Assembly: GCF_000449425.2 (NCBI RefSeq)
Contig: NZ_AVHW01000053.1
Location: 1 to 64,000 of the forward strand
Reading direction: 5' to 3'
From: Clostridioides difficile CD160
GTDB taxonomy: Bacteria > Bacillota > Clostridia > Peptostreptococcales > Peptostreptococcaceae
DNA length: 64,000 nt
Shown one piece after another: positions 24,747 through 33,902 of the stretch. The position numbers and the translations under genes were made by a program. Below the pieces are notes generated by a model that made no database searches, was not told the origin of the DNA, and worked only from the letters and a program-made list of their open reading frames with translations. Numbering within the stretch: the stretch's first letter is position 1; every line of letters starts with the position of its first letter.

Positions 24747-24794
24747 TTTATGTAAAGGAAATATTTATGTATAAAATAATGATTGATAGGTAAA

Positions 24795-24832
24795 ATAAAA
24801 ACACGATTTAACTTGTGTTTTTATTTTTTTTC
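24795..24832 (+). terminator. Terminator after small membrane protein gene
   Basis: AAAAACAC pairs with GTGTTTTT across a GATTTAACTT loop and a run of T follows. Confidence 0.7.
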
Positions 24833-24911
24833 AAGAATTATGATATAATAACCAATAAGAAATTTAGTTTACCATAAAATATAAATATTGCTAAATGGAG
24901 AGGGAACTATA

Positions 24912-26303
24912 ATGAATTTTAGAGATTTATTTGAAAAAGCTGTAGATTTTATTGATGAAAAAAGAAAGTCTATAGTTGCAATTTCATTATCAGTATTAGG
25001 CGTAATTGTTTTAATGATAGTATTTTTCTTAAGTAGTAATGAATTTAGTGTAGGAAATGAAGCTAATGAGTTGTTGAAAATTATAGACAAAAGACAGTAT
25101 TCTGTAGCTGTTGATTACTATGCAAGCATAGAAAAGAAGTTTTCTGACTCGAAAATGGAAAGATTCAATAAGTCTGTTTCTAAAAAAATAAACAAATTGT
25201 TATTAAACAGTGGAGATAAATATTTAGATGGAGATATAAGTCAAGAAAGTTTTATTGGATTAATAAATACAGTAAAAGAGTTAAATAAAATAAATATAGA
25301 TATGGATGATTTATTAGTTCAGGCTGATAGAGTTAAGGAAATGTATAAGGAAGAGAATACTACTTATGATATTGCCATTAATTACATAAACACTGTTTCG
25401 ATATTAAATGGCGTGGGTAGTAATTTAGATGTATACAAACAGAATATAGAAACAATCAAGGAATCTAGAGATGTTTATGATTCTGCAGTCAAAGACCAAA
25501 AGGTCTATAAGTATTATGAAGCTATTGAAAAGTATAATAAAGTATTAAAAGAAGATGAGAAGTATTATAATATGGCTCAAAATGCTAAAAAGCAATGCAT
25601 TGAGGAAATGTATGATTACTATATAAGTAAAGCTGAAGAGGCAAACACTTCTGGAGACTATGAAAGAGCATTACAGTATATAGAGTATTTAAAAGAAGAC
25701 TATTCAGATGATGAAAAGGTACAAAGTTTAGAGAAAAAATATAAAAAGAATTTATCATTGTATACTTTAACATCTGATGACATTATAAATGTAATATCCA
25801 AAAAAAGTGGCAAAGACAAGTCAAATCTATCTATAAACTCACTTCCACAAATGATAAAAAATAATAAATACTATTATGCCGAAGTATATGAATATGATAA
25901 ATTAATAAATGAGGTATTAGTGAGTGCAAAAACTAAAGATTTATATTCATATAAAGATGGTAAAAAAGATTACAAAGTAGACTATGGAGATGGGTACTTT
26001 AGAGTATTAGAGGATGGAAGCTATCAATTTGGTATTACTAAAGATAAAGCTAAGTTTGTATTAACTAATACTCTTGATGAAAAAGAAAATAAATATAAAA
26101 AGGTTGAGATATTAGATATAGAGAAAGCTGACAGATATGTAAAAAGTAAAAAAACTTTAGAAGAATTATTTGGAAAATATAAAAATATTTATTATTATGC
26201 TGTAGTAAACAAAGGATTGTTTAAAGGTAAAGAGGTTTACGCGGTTAATATTTACAATGAAAAAATATATGCCATATCAGAAAAAGGTCTAAATGAATAT
26301 TAA
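24912..26303 (+). CDS. Membrane-anchored protein with tetratricopeptide-like helices
   Basis: A 463-residue protein. One transmembrane helix (about 19-41) follows a short cytoplasmic N-terminus. An extracytoplasmic helical region (about 50-280) contains TPR-like units such as YKYYEAIEKYNKVLKEDEKYY and GDYERALQYIEYLKEDY. The C-terminal 150 residues are mixed alpha/beta (DGSYQFGITKDKAKFV). ATG 24912 is preceded by GGAGAGGG. It is followed on the same strand by a VanW protein and a second TPR membrane protein (28684), suggesting a cell-envelope cluster. Precise function unknown. Confidence 0.75.
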   Translation: MNFRDLFEKAVDFIDEKRKSIVAISLSVLGVIVLMIVFFLSSNEFSVGNEANELLKIIDKRQYSVAVDYYASIEKKFSDSKMERFNKSVSKKINKLLLNSGDKYLDGDISQESFIGLINTVKELNKINIDMDDLLVQADRVKEMYKEENTTYDIAINYINTVSILNGVGSNLDVYKQNIETIKESRDVYDSAVKDQKVYKYYEAIEKYNKVLKEDEKYYNMAQNAKKQCIEEMYDYYISKAEEANTSGDYERALQYIEYLKEDYSDDEKVQSLEKKYKKNLSLYTLTSDDIINVISKKSGKDKSNLSINSLPQMIKNNKYYYAEVYEYDKLINEVLVSAKTKDLYSYKDGKKDYKVDYGDGYFRVLEDGSYQFGITKDKAKFVLTNTLDEKENKYKKVEILDIEKADRYVKSKKTLEELFGKYKNIYYYAVVNKGLFKGKEVYAVNIYNEKIYAISEKGLNEY

Positions 26304-26426
26304 TTAATTATATTAATAATGTTAAATTATTATATAATTAAAAAGTTTTTGGGTTTTTAAGGCAGATTATGTAGTAATATAATAGTAGGTGTATATAAAT
26401 AATTTTATTGTAAGGAGAAGTATGGG

Positions 26427-27896
26427 ATGAGTAATGTGAACAAAAAGCTAGTTATAGCTATTGGAGCTGTAGCATTAGTAGTCATAATTTTTATGGGTGT
26501 AATGTGTATGCAATTTAAAGGGGAGAAAATAGCAAAAAACACATATGTTAATGGAGTAAATATTGGCAAATTAACTAAAGCACAAGCAAAACAGGAGTTA
26601 AGTAAAAAATACAAATTAGAAAATGTTGAGTTTATCTACAATGATAAAAACTGGAAAGTTAAAAGCAAAGATTTAAATTTATCTACAGATTTGGATAAAA
26701 CAGTAGAAAATGCATATAATTTAAATAGAAAGAATGGTTTCTTTGGAAATCTATCAAAAACTATTTCAGCAAATTTTGGAAAGAAGAGTAACTTAGTAGT
26801 AGTGATAAACTATGATAAAAATAAGCTAAAATCAGAGATGGAAAAGATAGCTAAAGAAATAGATGTAGATGTAAAAGACGCAACACTTGATATAAGTGGC
26901 GAAAAAGTAAAAGTTGTGCCAGACTCTGATGGTCTTAAAATGGACATTTCTAAGAGTATGGAGAGTTTTGATAATCAAACTAAAAAAGGTAACTATAAGA
27001 ACAAATTAGTAGTAAAAGCTACTCAAGCAAAGATAAAAAAAGAACAACTTGCTAAAATAGACACAAATTTAGGTACGTATTCAACAACATTTAAGACTTC
27101 TCAAGTAAATAGAAGTATAAATATAAAATTAGCAACAGATAACATAAGTAATGTGTTGCTTATGCCAGGAGAAACTTTTTCATTTAACAATCATACAGGT
27201 AAAAGAAGTAAAGAAAATGGATACAAGAGTGCACCTGTAATAATGGAGGGTGAGATGGAAGAAGACTATGGTGGAGGAGTTTGTCAAGTTTCATCAACAT
27301 TATATAATTCTGTGTTATATGCAGGTTTAGAAATTGTTAATGTAAAAAATCATACAATACCATCAAGTTATGTTCCAAAAGGAAGAGATGCAACTGTTGC
27401 AGATAGTGGAATAGATTTCTTATTTAAAAATAATCTAAAGCATCCAGTTTACATAAAAAATTACGTTTCAGGGAATCAAATTGTTTGCAATATATATGGA
27501 AGTGCAGAAGACAAACAAAACATAACAATATCAACAAAATTAGATGGTGTTTCACAAACTACAATGAAAAGAGTTAATGATTCTACAATGCCTAAAGGTA
27601 AAGAAAAAGTGGATAAAAGCGGAAGAAATGCATACTCTGTATCAACATATAGAACATTTAATGACGCTAATGGCAAGAAAATTAAAACTGAAAAAATAGC
27701 TAATTCATATTATCCTAAGAAGGAAGGTATTATATTAGTTGGAACTATGGAACCAAAACCAGAAGAAAAACCAAAGACAGATGAAAATAAAAATAATCAA
27801 AACACAAATAATCAAAATCAAGATAATCAGCAAAAACCAGAAACACCACCAACTGATAATAAGCCTAATGAGACACAACCACAACCGCAAGCTTAA
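26427..27896 (+). CDS. VanW family cell-envelope protein
   Basis: A 489-residue exported protein. An N-terminal signal anchor (about 8-28) is followed by two putative peptidoglycan-binding domains of the PG_binding_4 type (about 60-210), then the VanW domain (about 220-350) with the hallmark PGETFSFNNHTGKRS and EDYGGGVCQVSSTLYN. A beta-rich segment follows. The last 50 residues are Lys, Asn, Gln and Pro rich, probably a flexible tail. AAGGAGAAG precedes ATG 26427. VanW proteins are common in Firmicutes outside vancomycin clusters, so the name does not imply resistance. Function is uncertain, probably wall or spore related. Confidence 0.88.
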   Translation: MSNVNKKLVIAIGAVALVVIIFMGVMCMQFKGEKIAKNTYVNGVNIGKLTKAQAKQELSKKYKLENVEFIYNDKNWKVKSKDLNLSTDLDKTVENAYNLNRKNGFFGNLSKTISANFGKKSNLVVVINYDKNKLKSEMEKIAKEIDVDVKDATLDISGEKVKVVPDSDGLKMDISKSMESFDNQTKKGNYKNKLVVKATQAKIKKEQLAKIDTNLGTYSTTFKTSQVNRSINIKLATDNISNVLLMPGETFSFNNHTGKRSKENGYKSAPVIMEGEMEEDYGGGVCQVSSTLYNSVLYAGLEIVNVKNHTIPSSYVPKGRDATVADSGIDFLFKNNLKHPVYIKNYVSGNQIVCNIYGSAEDKQNITISTKLDGVSQTTMKRVNDSTMPKGKEKVDKSGRNAYSVSTYRTFNDANGKKIKTEKIANSYYPKKEGIILVGTMEPKPEEKPKTDENKNNQNTNNQNQDNQQKPETPPTDNKPNETQPQPQA

Positions 27897-27960
27897 AGTT
27901 CTCAAGAATAGGATTTATGTAGAGTATTAAAAAATATAAATCTAAATAGGAGGGATTACT

Positions 27961-28554
27961 TTGAATTTAAATAATATAACGAATTACGTTCAAAGTATTT
28001 GCGAGAATATTTCTAATGTGTTGGATGTAGATGTTACTTTAGTTACAAAAGATTTAACTAGGATAGCAGGTACAGGAATATTCAGAGGTAAAATAGGAGA
28101 GACAATCTCAGAGAAATCAGTATACTCTCTTGTTTTAAAAGATGGAAAATCCTATGTTATAAATAAGGAAATAGAAGAGAACTGTAATAAATGTGCAAAT
28201 AGAGAAAATTGTAAAGAGTTAGCTGATATATGTACTCCTGTTAAAATGGGAGAACATATACTTGGAATTTTGGGTATAGCTGCATTTAATGAAGAGCAAA
28301 AGGAGAAAATACTTTCAAAAGACAAGGAATTAACTGCTTTTATAAGAAGTATGTCTGACTTAATATCGTTTAAACTAGATGAATTATATAAACAAGAAGT
28401 TAAGACTATGGATGACCTTGAGAGGGAAGCTATAGAAAAGGCTATAAAAAAATATGGAAGTAACACAGAAGGTATGAAAAAGGTAGCAGAGGCTTTAAAT
28501 ATAGGTATAGCTACACTGTATAGAAAAGTAAAAAAATTCAACATTAAAAGTTAG
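27961..28554 (+). CDS. Fis-type regulator with sensory domain, no AAA+ domain
   Basis: A 197-residue protein whose N-terminal 145 residues resemble the sugar-diacid/PAS-like sensor domain placed in front of sigma-54 activators. The C-terminal 45 residues form a Fis-like helix-turn-helix (REAIEKAIKKYGSNTEG, then IGIATLYRKVKKF). The central AAA+ ATPase expected between them is absent. Four Cys at residues 75, 78, 84 and 91 could bind zinc or an Fe-S cluster. TTG 27961 has a strong AGGAGGGA site. It may act as a direct DNA binder, not a sigma-54 activator. A terminator follows directly. Confidence 0.8.
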   Translation: MNLNNITNYVQSICENISNVLDVDVTLVTKDLTRIAGTGIFRGKIGETISEKSVYSLVLKDGKSYVINKEIEENCNKCANRENCKELADICTPVKMGEHILGILGIAAFNEEQKEKILSKDKELTAFIRSMSDLISFKLDELYKQEVKTMDDLEREAIEKAIKKYGSNTEGMKKVAEALNIGIATLYRKVKKFNIKS

Positions 28555-28561
28555 TAATATT

Positions 28562-28606
28562 GAAAAAAAGGTAACCTTTTCACAAGAAGAATAGGATTAC
28601 CTTTTT
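28562..28606 (+). terminator. Terminator after the Fis-type regulator
   Basis: AAAAAGGTAACC pairs with a segment reading GGATTACCTTTTT across a loop of about 18 bases, and T-rich sequence follows. Confidence 0.65.
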
Positions 28607-28683
28607 ATTATGGGAATAATGGCAAAATATGTATAGTTTTGACTTGATATATTAAATATGTTATCTTAAATATATATTTTAGA

Positions 28684-30081
28684 GTGGAGGTGAGTATTAT
28701 TTTAGTTAAAGATATAAAACAGGATATAGAAAACATGCCTAGAAAAATTTTAGATATATCTTTGATAGAAGATAATAAAAGTGATTTGACTTTTTTTAAC
28801 ATAGAAGAAGAAGATGGTGATGAGACACTAAAAACATTAAAACAGAGTTATGTGACTACAAATTATAAAGAAGAGACACTATTGAACTTACAAGGAGCTT
28901 TAAATTCAAAGTCAGACACAACATCAAAGGAATTAAAATTAGAATCATACAAAAGATATAATAATGCATTAGATTTGGCATATAAAAACTATATAACTAG
29001 TGCTATTAATATGGTGAACAAAGCTTTAGAAATAAATCCTAAAGATGTTGATATACTAAATCTTAGAGGTCTTTTAAAGCTATTAAAATGTGACTTTGCT
29101 AAGTCATTTGAGAGCTTTTATACAGCTTTATGTTATGAAAATAACCATATATCGAGAAAATATGTAAATCTAATTTCATCTGAAGATTTTAAAACATTTT
29201 TAGGAAGGTACAATCATTCTATAAGATTTATAAATGAAGAATTAAATTATGAGTCAATACATATTTTGGAGAATATAATTGAGGAAGAACCTGAACTAAT
29301 AGAACCATATGTAATTTTATCTTTGTTGTATGATAAGCTAGGCAATGTAAAGAAGAGAGAAGGATACTTAGATAAGCTTAAAGAGTTAGATAAAGATAAT
29401 CCAGTATTTGAAAATAATGAGGACGAAAAAGAAAGCATAAGTAAAAAGGAAGAAGTAAAAAAAGTTAAAAAGAAGAAAAATATTTTACCATATATTATAG
29501 TTGTTTGTGTTTTAATAGGTATGGGTGTATATTTGATTCAAAGTAAAAAGAGAATAGAAAATTTAAATAATCAAATAAGTAGTAAAGATGAAAAGCTAAA
29601 TGAAACTGATAAAAAGCTGGGAGAAACAAGTGAAAAATTAGAAAAAACGAATAAAGAGTTAAGTGAAGCTAAAAATAAAGAACCAGAAAGAGATATAACT
29701 GTAGCTGATGAAGAAGATTTATACTATCAAGCTCTAGATTTAAAGAAAAATAAAGAATATGAAAAAGCTATAGATAATTTTAAAAGTGTAGTTTCTTCTG
29801 GTAAAACTAAAAAATATATTTCTGAATCAATATATCAACTAGCCATAACAAATAAGTTATTAGGAAATAAAGATGAAGCCATAAAATATTATAAAAAGTA
29901 TATAAATACTTATACTAAACACGACCAGTATTATGATGATTCATATTATGAGCTGGGTATGCTTTATTATGATAATGGTGATTTGAAAAATGCACAACAA
30001 ACTTTTTATAGTTTAAGAAGTGAAGTTCCAGACAGTATGTATAACAATTCAAAAATAAAAGAGATTTTAAGTGAAAAATAG
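28684..30081 (+). CDS. TPR and coiled-coil membrane protein
   Basis: A protein of about 465 residues. The N-terminal cytoplasmic region has TPR-like repeats (about 95-250: AINMVNKALEINPKDVDIL, then KSFESFYTALCYE). One transmembrane helix follows (about 270-290, LPYIIVVCVLIGMGVYLI), then a coiled coil (about 292-335) and extracytoplasmic TPRs (EYEKAIDNFKSVV, NKDEAIKYYKKYI). The last part resembles outer-membrane or YbgF-type TPR tails. Start choice is difficult: GGAGG lies at 28686-28690, so GTG 28684 cannot use it, and only in-frame ATT codons (28696, 28699) stand at the right distance. Function unknown. Confidence 0.75.
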   Translation: MEVSIILVKDIKQDIENMPRKILDISLIEDNKSDLTFFNIEEEDGDETLKTLKQSYVTTNYKEETLLNLQGALNSKSDTTSKELKLESYKRYNNALDLAYKNYITSAINMVNKALEINPKDVDILNLRGLLKLLKCDFAKSFESFYTALCYENNHISRKYVNLISSEDFKTFLGRYNHSIRFINEELNYESIHILENIIEEEPELIEPYVILSLLYDKLGNVKKREGYLDKLKELDKDNPVFENNEDEKESISKKEEVKKVKKKKNILPYIIVVCVLIGMGVYLIQSKKRIENLNNQISSKDEKLNETDKKLGETSEKLEKTNKELSEAKNKEPERDITVADEEDLYYQALDLKKNKEYEKAIDNFKSVVSSGKTKKYISESIYQLAITNKLLGNKDEAIKYYKKYINTYTKHDQYYDDSYYELGMLYYDNGDLKNAQQTFYSLRSEVPDSMYNNSKIKEILSEK

Positions 30082-30150
30082 GTTTATAAAGTTAAGTTTT
30101 TTGAAACAACCAAGCATGTATTTTATTAAATTAAAATAAAAATAAATTTA

Positions 30151-30242
30151 AAAGAGATTGTATCAAATTATAACTTTCTATTTGAAGAAAGATATTTGCT
30201 TGTTGAAAAAACTACAAATATATGATTTGAAGCAATCTCTTT
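30151..30242 (+). promoter_or_regulatory. Long leader hairpin before lrgA
   Basis: AAAGAGATTGTATCAAAT (30151-30168) is nearly complementary to ATTTGAAGCAATCTCTTT (30225-30242). The stem is about 18 bp with two mismatches and encloses 56 nt with secondary pairing. TAGTTTTT follows, then the lrgA ribosome binding site 8 bp later. It could be a terminator of the upstream gene or an attenuator read by lrgA transcripts. Confidence 0.5.
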
Positions 30243-30260
30243 AGTTTTTGGAGGTGGAAA

Positions 30261-30632
30261 ATGAAAGTTTTCAATCAATTAGTAATAATTTTAAGTATAT
30301 GGGTTATAGGAGAGTATATAAGTTCCTTTATACAAGGAATTATACTTATTCCTGGGAGTATAGTTGGGATGTTATTATTATTTTTACTACTACAATTTAA
30401 AGTATTAGATTTAAGTAGTATAGAAAATATAAGTGGATTTTTCCTTGATAATATGGCTGTATTTTTTATACCAGCGGGTGTATCACTCATAAAATCATTA
30501 GACCTAATAAGGGAAAATGTACTAGTGCTTTTATTAGTCATATGTTTAAGTACACTAATAGTGATGTATGCTACTGGAGTTATAGTAGAAAAGATGATAA
30601 AAAAGAAGGAAGAAGGACAAAAAGATGTATAA
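30261..30632 (+). CDS. lrgA: LrgA/CidA family holin-like protein
   Basis: A 123-residue membrane protein with four hydrophobic helices, typical of LrgA/CidA. Signatures include PGSIVGMLLLFLLLQFKV and FIPAGVSL. It is the small subunit of the LrgAB pair, linked in other Firmicutes to control of murein hydrolase activity and, more recently, pyruvate uptake. GGAGGTGG precedes ATG 30261. It overlaps lrgB by 8 bp, so the two are co-translated. No LytSR two-component pair is adjacent. CidA identity cannot be excluded, but lrgA is the usual assignment. Confidence 0.88.
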   Translation: MKVFNQLVIILSIWVIGEYISSFIQGIILIPGSIVGMLLLFLLLQFKVLDLSSIENISGFFLDNMAVFFIPAGVSLIKSLDLIRENVLVLLLVICLSTLIVMYATGVIVEKMIKKKEEGQKDV

Positions 30633-31314
30633 TGTATTACAAACGCCAGTGTTTGGCATAATAGTAACAATAGTATTTTTTAATTTAGGGAGATATATTC
30701 AACGAAAAACAAACAATCCTATATGTAATCCCATGTTAATTGCAATCGTAGGAATAATAGTGTTTTTAAGCATAACTAAAATTCCTTATGAGAATTACAA
30801 GATAGGAGCAGATAGTATAAATTTCTTTCTAGGTCCTGTTACAGTAGTACTTGCAGTTCCACTTTATAAGCAATTTGAATTATTTAAAAAGTATATGGTT
30901 GAAATTATTGTAGGTATAGGTTGTGGTATAGTAATTTCTTTTATATCTGTATTGATAATTGGTAGGATAGCTAATTCAGATGTAAGTATTATAAACTCTT
31001 TGATTCCAAAATCTATAACAACACCAATGGGAATATCTTTAGCAAATTCTTTAAATGGTGTAGAGTCAATAACAGTTGTGGCTATAATTTTTACAGGTAT
31101 CTTTGGTGGAATGCTTGCTTCTACAGTATTTAAACTTGGAAATATAAATCATCCAGTTGCTAAAGGGATTGCACTTGGAACGTCTGCACATGCTCTAGGG
31201 ACTACAAAAGCTTTTGAACTTGGAGAAGTGGAAGGAGCTATGAGTGGTGTTTCTATTGGGGTATCTGGTACAATTACAGTAATATTAATTCCAATTATAA
31301 TGAATTTTATATAA
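30625..31314 (+). CDS. lrgB: LrgB family membrane protein
   Basis: A 229-residue polytopic protein of the LrgB/CidB family. Conserved features include NPMLIAIVGI-like helix, FLGPVTVVLAVPLYKQ, SITTPMGISLANSLNG and the GTSAHALGTTKAFELGEVEGAMSG segment near the C-terminus. It partners LrgA in the membrane. The ATG at 30625 lies within the end of lrgA. Length is normal for the family. No gene follows for 520 bp. Confidence 0.92.
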   Translation: MYNVLQTPVFGIIVTIVFFNLGRYIQRKTNNPICNPMLIAIVGIIVFLSITKIPYENYKIGADSINFFLGPVTVVLAVPLYKQFELFKKYMVEIIVGIGCGIVISFISVLIIGRIANSDVSIINSLIPKSITTPMGISLANSLNGVESITVVAIIFTGIFGGMLASTVFKLGNINHPVAKGIALGTSAHALGTTKAFELGEVEGAMSGVSIGVSGTITVILIPIIMNFI

Positions 31315-31837
31315 AAATAAGATTAAAATTAGTATTGTGGATACTTAAAACAAAATAAAATAAAAAAATTTTAAAATAAAAATTGAATGAAAAAAATGCA
31401 AATAATGAAATAAAAAAATCATATACTGAAATTATAAAAACAAAAATTTCATTTACCAATTAATTATGAACAGATAATTACTAAATTTGAATTTGCTAAG
31501 ATAAGATAAATTACTGTAAAAAGAGATATTTAGAAAAAAATACTATAAATTTACTATATTGCAAGTTAAATAATAAGTAGTATCATATTGTGCTAGAAGA
31601 ATTTTCATTTAAAGCATAAATGAGATGATTTGAACGTTTTTACAGATTAAAATATAAAAAATTGCACTAGACATATATGAAAAAGATACTATAATAGATG
31701 ATGTAATAGATGACAGTTCAAGAAATTGTATAAAAAATTTATTTGAAATATTATCTATTACATCAGGAATAATATAATATATGTAAAAATAAGTTTTTAA
31801 AATTCTAAAGATTTAGAAAGATTGAAGGGAGAAAGAA
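31315..31837. other. Gene-free stretch with a perfect 13-bp inverted repeat
   Basis: AT-rich DNA between lrgB and yitT, without a supported ORF. TGATGTAATAGAT (31699-31711) and ATCTATTACATCA (31753-31765) are perfect inverted repeats 41 nt apart, about 70 bp before the yitT start. They could be an operator pair or an RNA hairpin. GAAGGGAGAAAG before 31838 is the yitT ribosome binding site. Confidence 0.6.
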
Positions 31838-32704
31838 ATGAGTGAAGTTAAGAATACCCTACAAAAACATCCAGCTTTAAGATATTTAACAATGCTATTT
31901 GGGATGTTGATGACATCTATAGGTATAAATGGGTTCTTAAGACCAGCACATCTACTTAGTGGAGGTGCTACAGGTATAGCAACATCTATAAACTATTTGA
32001 CAAATATAAATGTGGGTCTATTAACATTTTTAATCAATATTCCAATATTTATTTTAGGGTTCATATACCTTGAAAAAGAGTTTTGTATTTCAAGTTTAGT
32101 AAATATGATTGTATTTTCATTATTATTAGGTGCAACTCAGGAAATAAGTCAGATTATACCTATACATGATATATTACTTCAAAGTGTATATGGTGGTATA
32201 CTATCTGGTTTAGGTGTTGGGGTTGTATTTAGAACTAGGTCTTCCCAAGGTGGTACAGACATAATAGCCGCAATACTAAAAATTAAGAAGAACATAGAAA
32301 TGAAAGATACTGCTTTAGCGATAAATGGGTTAATAGTACTTACAGGAAGTTTCTTATTTGGATTAGATTTAGCATTATATACTCTTATAGGTTTATTTCT
32401 AAATGCGTATTCAATGAGTTTTATTAAGGATGCAATGAATTATCAAAAATCTGTCATGGTAATGTCAAATGAAGTCGATTTAATAGCGGAAGACATAATG
32501 AAGAGTTTAGTTAGAGGTGTAACTTTTTTAGATGCAGAAGGTGCATATACTCATCAAAAAAAGAAAATTATATATACAATAGTTTCATCAAATGAGATAC
32601 CAAAGATAAAAGATATAGCTTTGAAGTATGATAAAAAAGCTTTTATATCTGTAAATGATGTTACAGAGGTAAAAGGAAGAGGATTTAAAGCAAAAGATTT
32701 ATAG
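31838..32704 (+). CDS. YitT family membrane protein
   Basis: A 288-residue protein with five hydrophobic helices in the first 190 residues (DUF161-type: NGFLRPAHLLSGGATGIA, GLGVGVVFRTRSSQGGTDI) and a C-terminal soluble DUF2179 domain (about 200-285: EDIMKSLVRGVTFLDAEGAY). This is the standard YitT architecture. Substrate or role is unknown; the family is abundant in Firmicutes. It is monocistronic, with a strong terminator 12 bp downstream. Length and motifs are normal. Confidence 0.9.
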   Translation: MSEVKNTLQKHPALRYLTMLFGMLMTSIGINGFLRPAHLLSGGATGIATSINYLTNINVGLLTFLINIPIFILGFIYLEKEFCISSLVNMIVFSLLLGATQEISQIIPIHDILLQSVYGGILSGLGVGVVFRTRSSQGGTDIIAAILKIKKNIEMKDTALAINGLIVLTGSFLFGLDLALYTLIGLFLNAYSMSFIKDAMNYQKSVMVMSNEVDLIAEDIMKSLVRGVTFLDAEGAYTHQKKKIIYTIVSSNEIPKIKDIALKYDKKAFISVNDVTEVKGRGFKAKDL

Positions 32705-32716
32705 AAAATTTTACAG

Positions 32717-32760
32717 GCTGAGAGCTATAATATAAATTTATATATTATAGCTCTCAGCTT
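32717..32760 (+). terminator. Strong terminator after yitT
   Basis: GCTGAGAGCTATAATATA pairs with TATATTATAGCTCTCAGC around a short AT loop. The stem is perfect over about 18 bp and is bordered by TTTA/TTATTT. Confidence 0.8.
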
Positions 32761-32945
32761 ATTTAAATTTAATAGGTGGAACATAAAGCTTTTATTAATG
32801 ATTTGTGTATCACTTTAAAAGATGCTATTTTAAAATTAAAATTGAAAAAATTACTTAATATGTAGAAAACATGACCACTATTAGGATATAATAAATTTAA
32901 TGGATTTAGTAAAATATCTAGTAATAACGTTGGAGGAATGGCATT

Positions 32946-33755
32946 ATGAATTTATCTAAAGAATATGTTAATTTGTATGATAATTATTTGAAATATATAA
33001 ATGAAGTAAATAAAGAGATTAAAAGTATAAAGAACATGAAGAAACGTGTTTTAAAAAAGGGAGATTTTGCTCCAGAAAATGAAGTGTTAGAATTAGAAGG
33101 AAAAACAATTCGTGATATAGATGATGTCGACACAAAAAAACCGAAAAATAAAATATATAAATTTTCAAATGGAGATATATATGTAGGCAAATTTTTAGAG
33201 GGAAAGATGGAAGGTCAAGGTTCATATACTTTTTTTGTAGATGAAGGAACAGAGATGGAGTACATAGGAGAGTTCAAACAAGATAAAAAAAGTGGAAAAG
33301 GAAGCTTTATATTTTCAAATGGGAATGAATATATAGGTAATTTTGAGGAAGATACGATGAACGGTGTTGGAAATATGCTCTATAATAGTAAAGATGAGTA
33401 TATTGGAACTTGGAAAAATGGTAAGAAAGATGGAAAAGGTATTTATAAGTGGAGTGATGGATGTATATATGCAGGTGAGTTTAAAGGTGGAAAAATGGAA
33501 GGCTATGGTATTTGTTACAATAGTGAAGGTGAAATACTTTATGAAGGAGATTGGAAGAACAATTTGGTTCATGGTAAGGGGACTTATATATGGGAAAAAG
33601 GTAAGAAATATGTAGGTGAATTTATGCATGGGAAAAAACATGGGCAAGGAACTTTTTATCTAAATAATGAATTGGTTTATGAAGGTACTTGGAAATTTGA
33701 TAAACCATCCATTTTTGATAGAACATTAGATGAAATATTTTCTTTAAGACTGTAG
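32946..33755 (+). CDS. MORN repeat protein
   Basis: A 269-residue protein. After a charged N-terminal helix (1-70) come about eight MORN repeats (about 75-255), each of the form YxGxFxxGKxxGxGxY, for example YVGKFLEGKMEGQGSYTF, YIGTWKNGKKDGKGIYKW and YVGEFMHGKKHGQGTFYL. MORN repeats form beta-hairpin solenoids that bind lipids or proteins. No signal peptide is seen, so it is probably cytoplasmic. GGAGGAATGGC precedes ATG 32946. No enzymatic domain is attached. Role unknown. Confidence 0.88.
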   Translation: MNLSKEYVNLYDNYLKYINEVNKEIKSIKNMKKRVLKKGDFAPENEVLELEGKTIRDIDDVDTKKPKNKIYKFSNGDIYVGKFLEGKMEGQGSYTFFVDEGTEMEYIGEFKQDKKSGKGSFIFSNGNEYIGNFEEDTMNGVGNMLYNSKDEYIGTWKNGKKDGKGIYKWSDGCIYAGEFKGGKMEGYGICYNSEGEILYEGDWKNNLVHGKGTYIWEKGKKYVGEFMHGKKHGQGTFYLNNELVYEGTWKFDKPSIFDRTLDEIFSLRL

Positions 33756-33786
33756 CTTTATCTATTAGTAGGTAAAGCTTTTTTAT
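33753..33786 (+). terminator. Terminator after MORN gene
   Basis: AGCTTTA (33754-33760) pairs with TAAAGCT and a run of T follows. It overlaps the stop codon of the MORN gene. Confidence 0.7.
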
Positions 33787-33902
33787 AATACTTACTAAAT
33801 ACAAATAGGTATTAATACTATTAATTAGTATATATTATCAATATTAGTGCAATAAATGTAATATTAAAAAGTTTTTGTTTAATTTTATGAAGGAGGGATA
33901 TA

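Noticed and set aside
26427-27896. Vancomycin resistance gene
   Set aside because: VanW-domain proteins are common in clostridia outside van clusters, and no vanH, vanA/B or vanX homologue is present.
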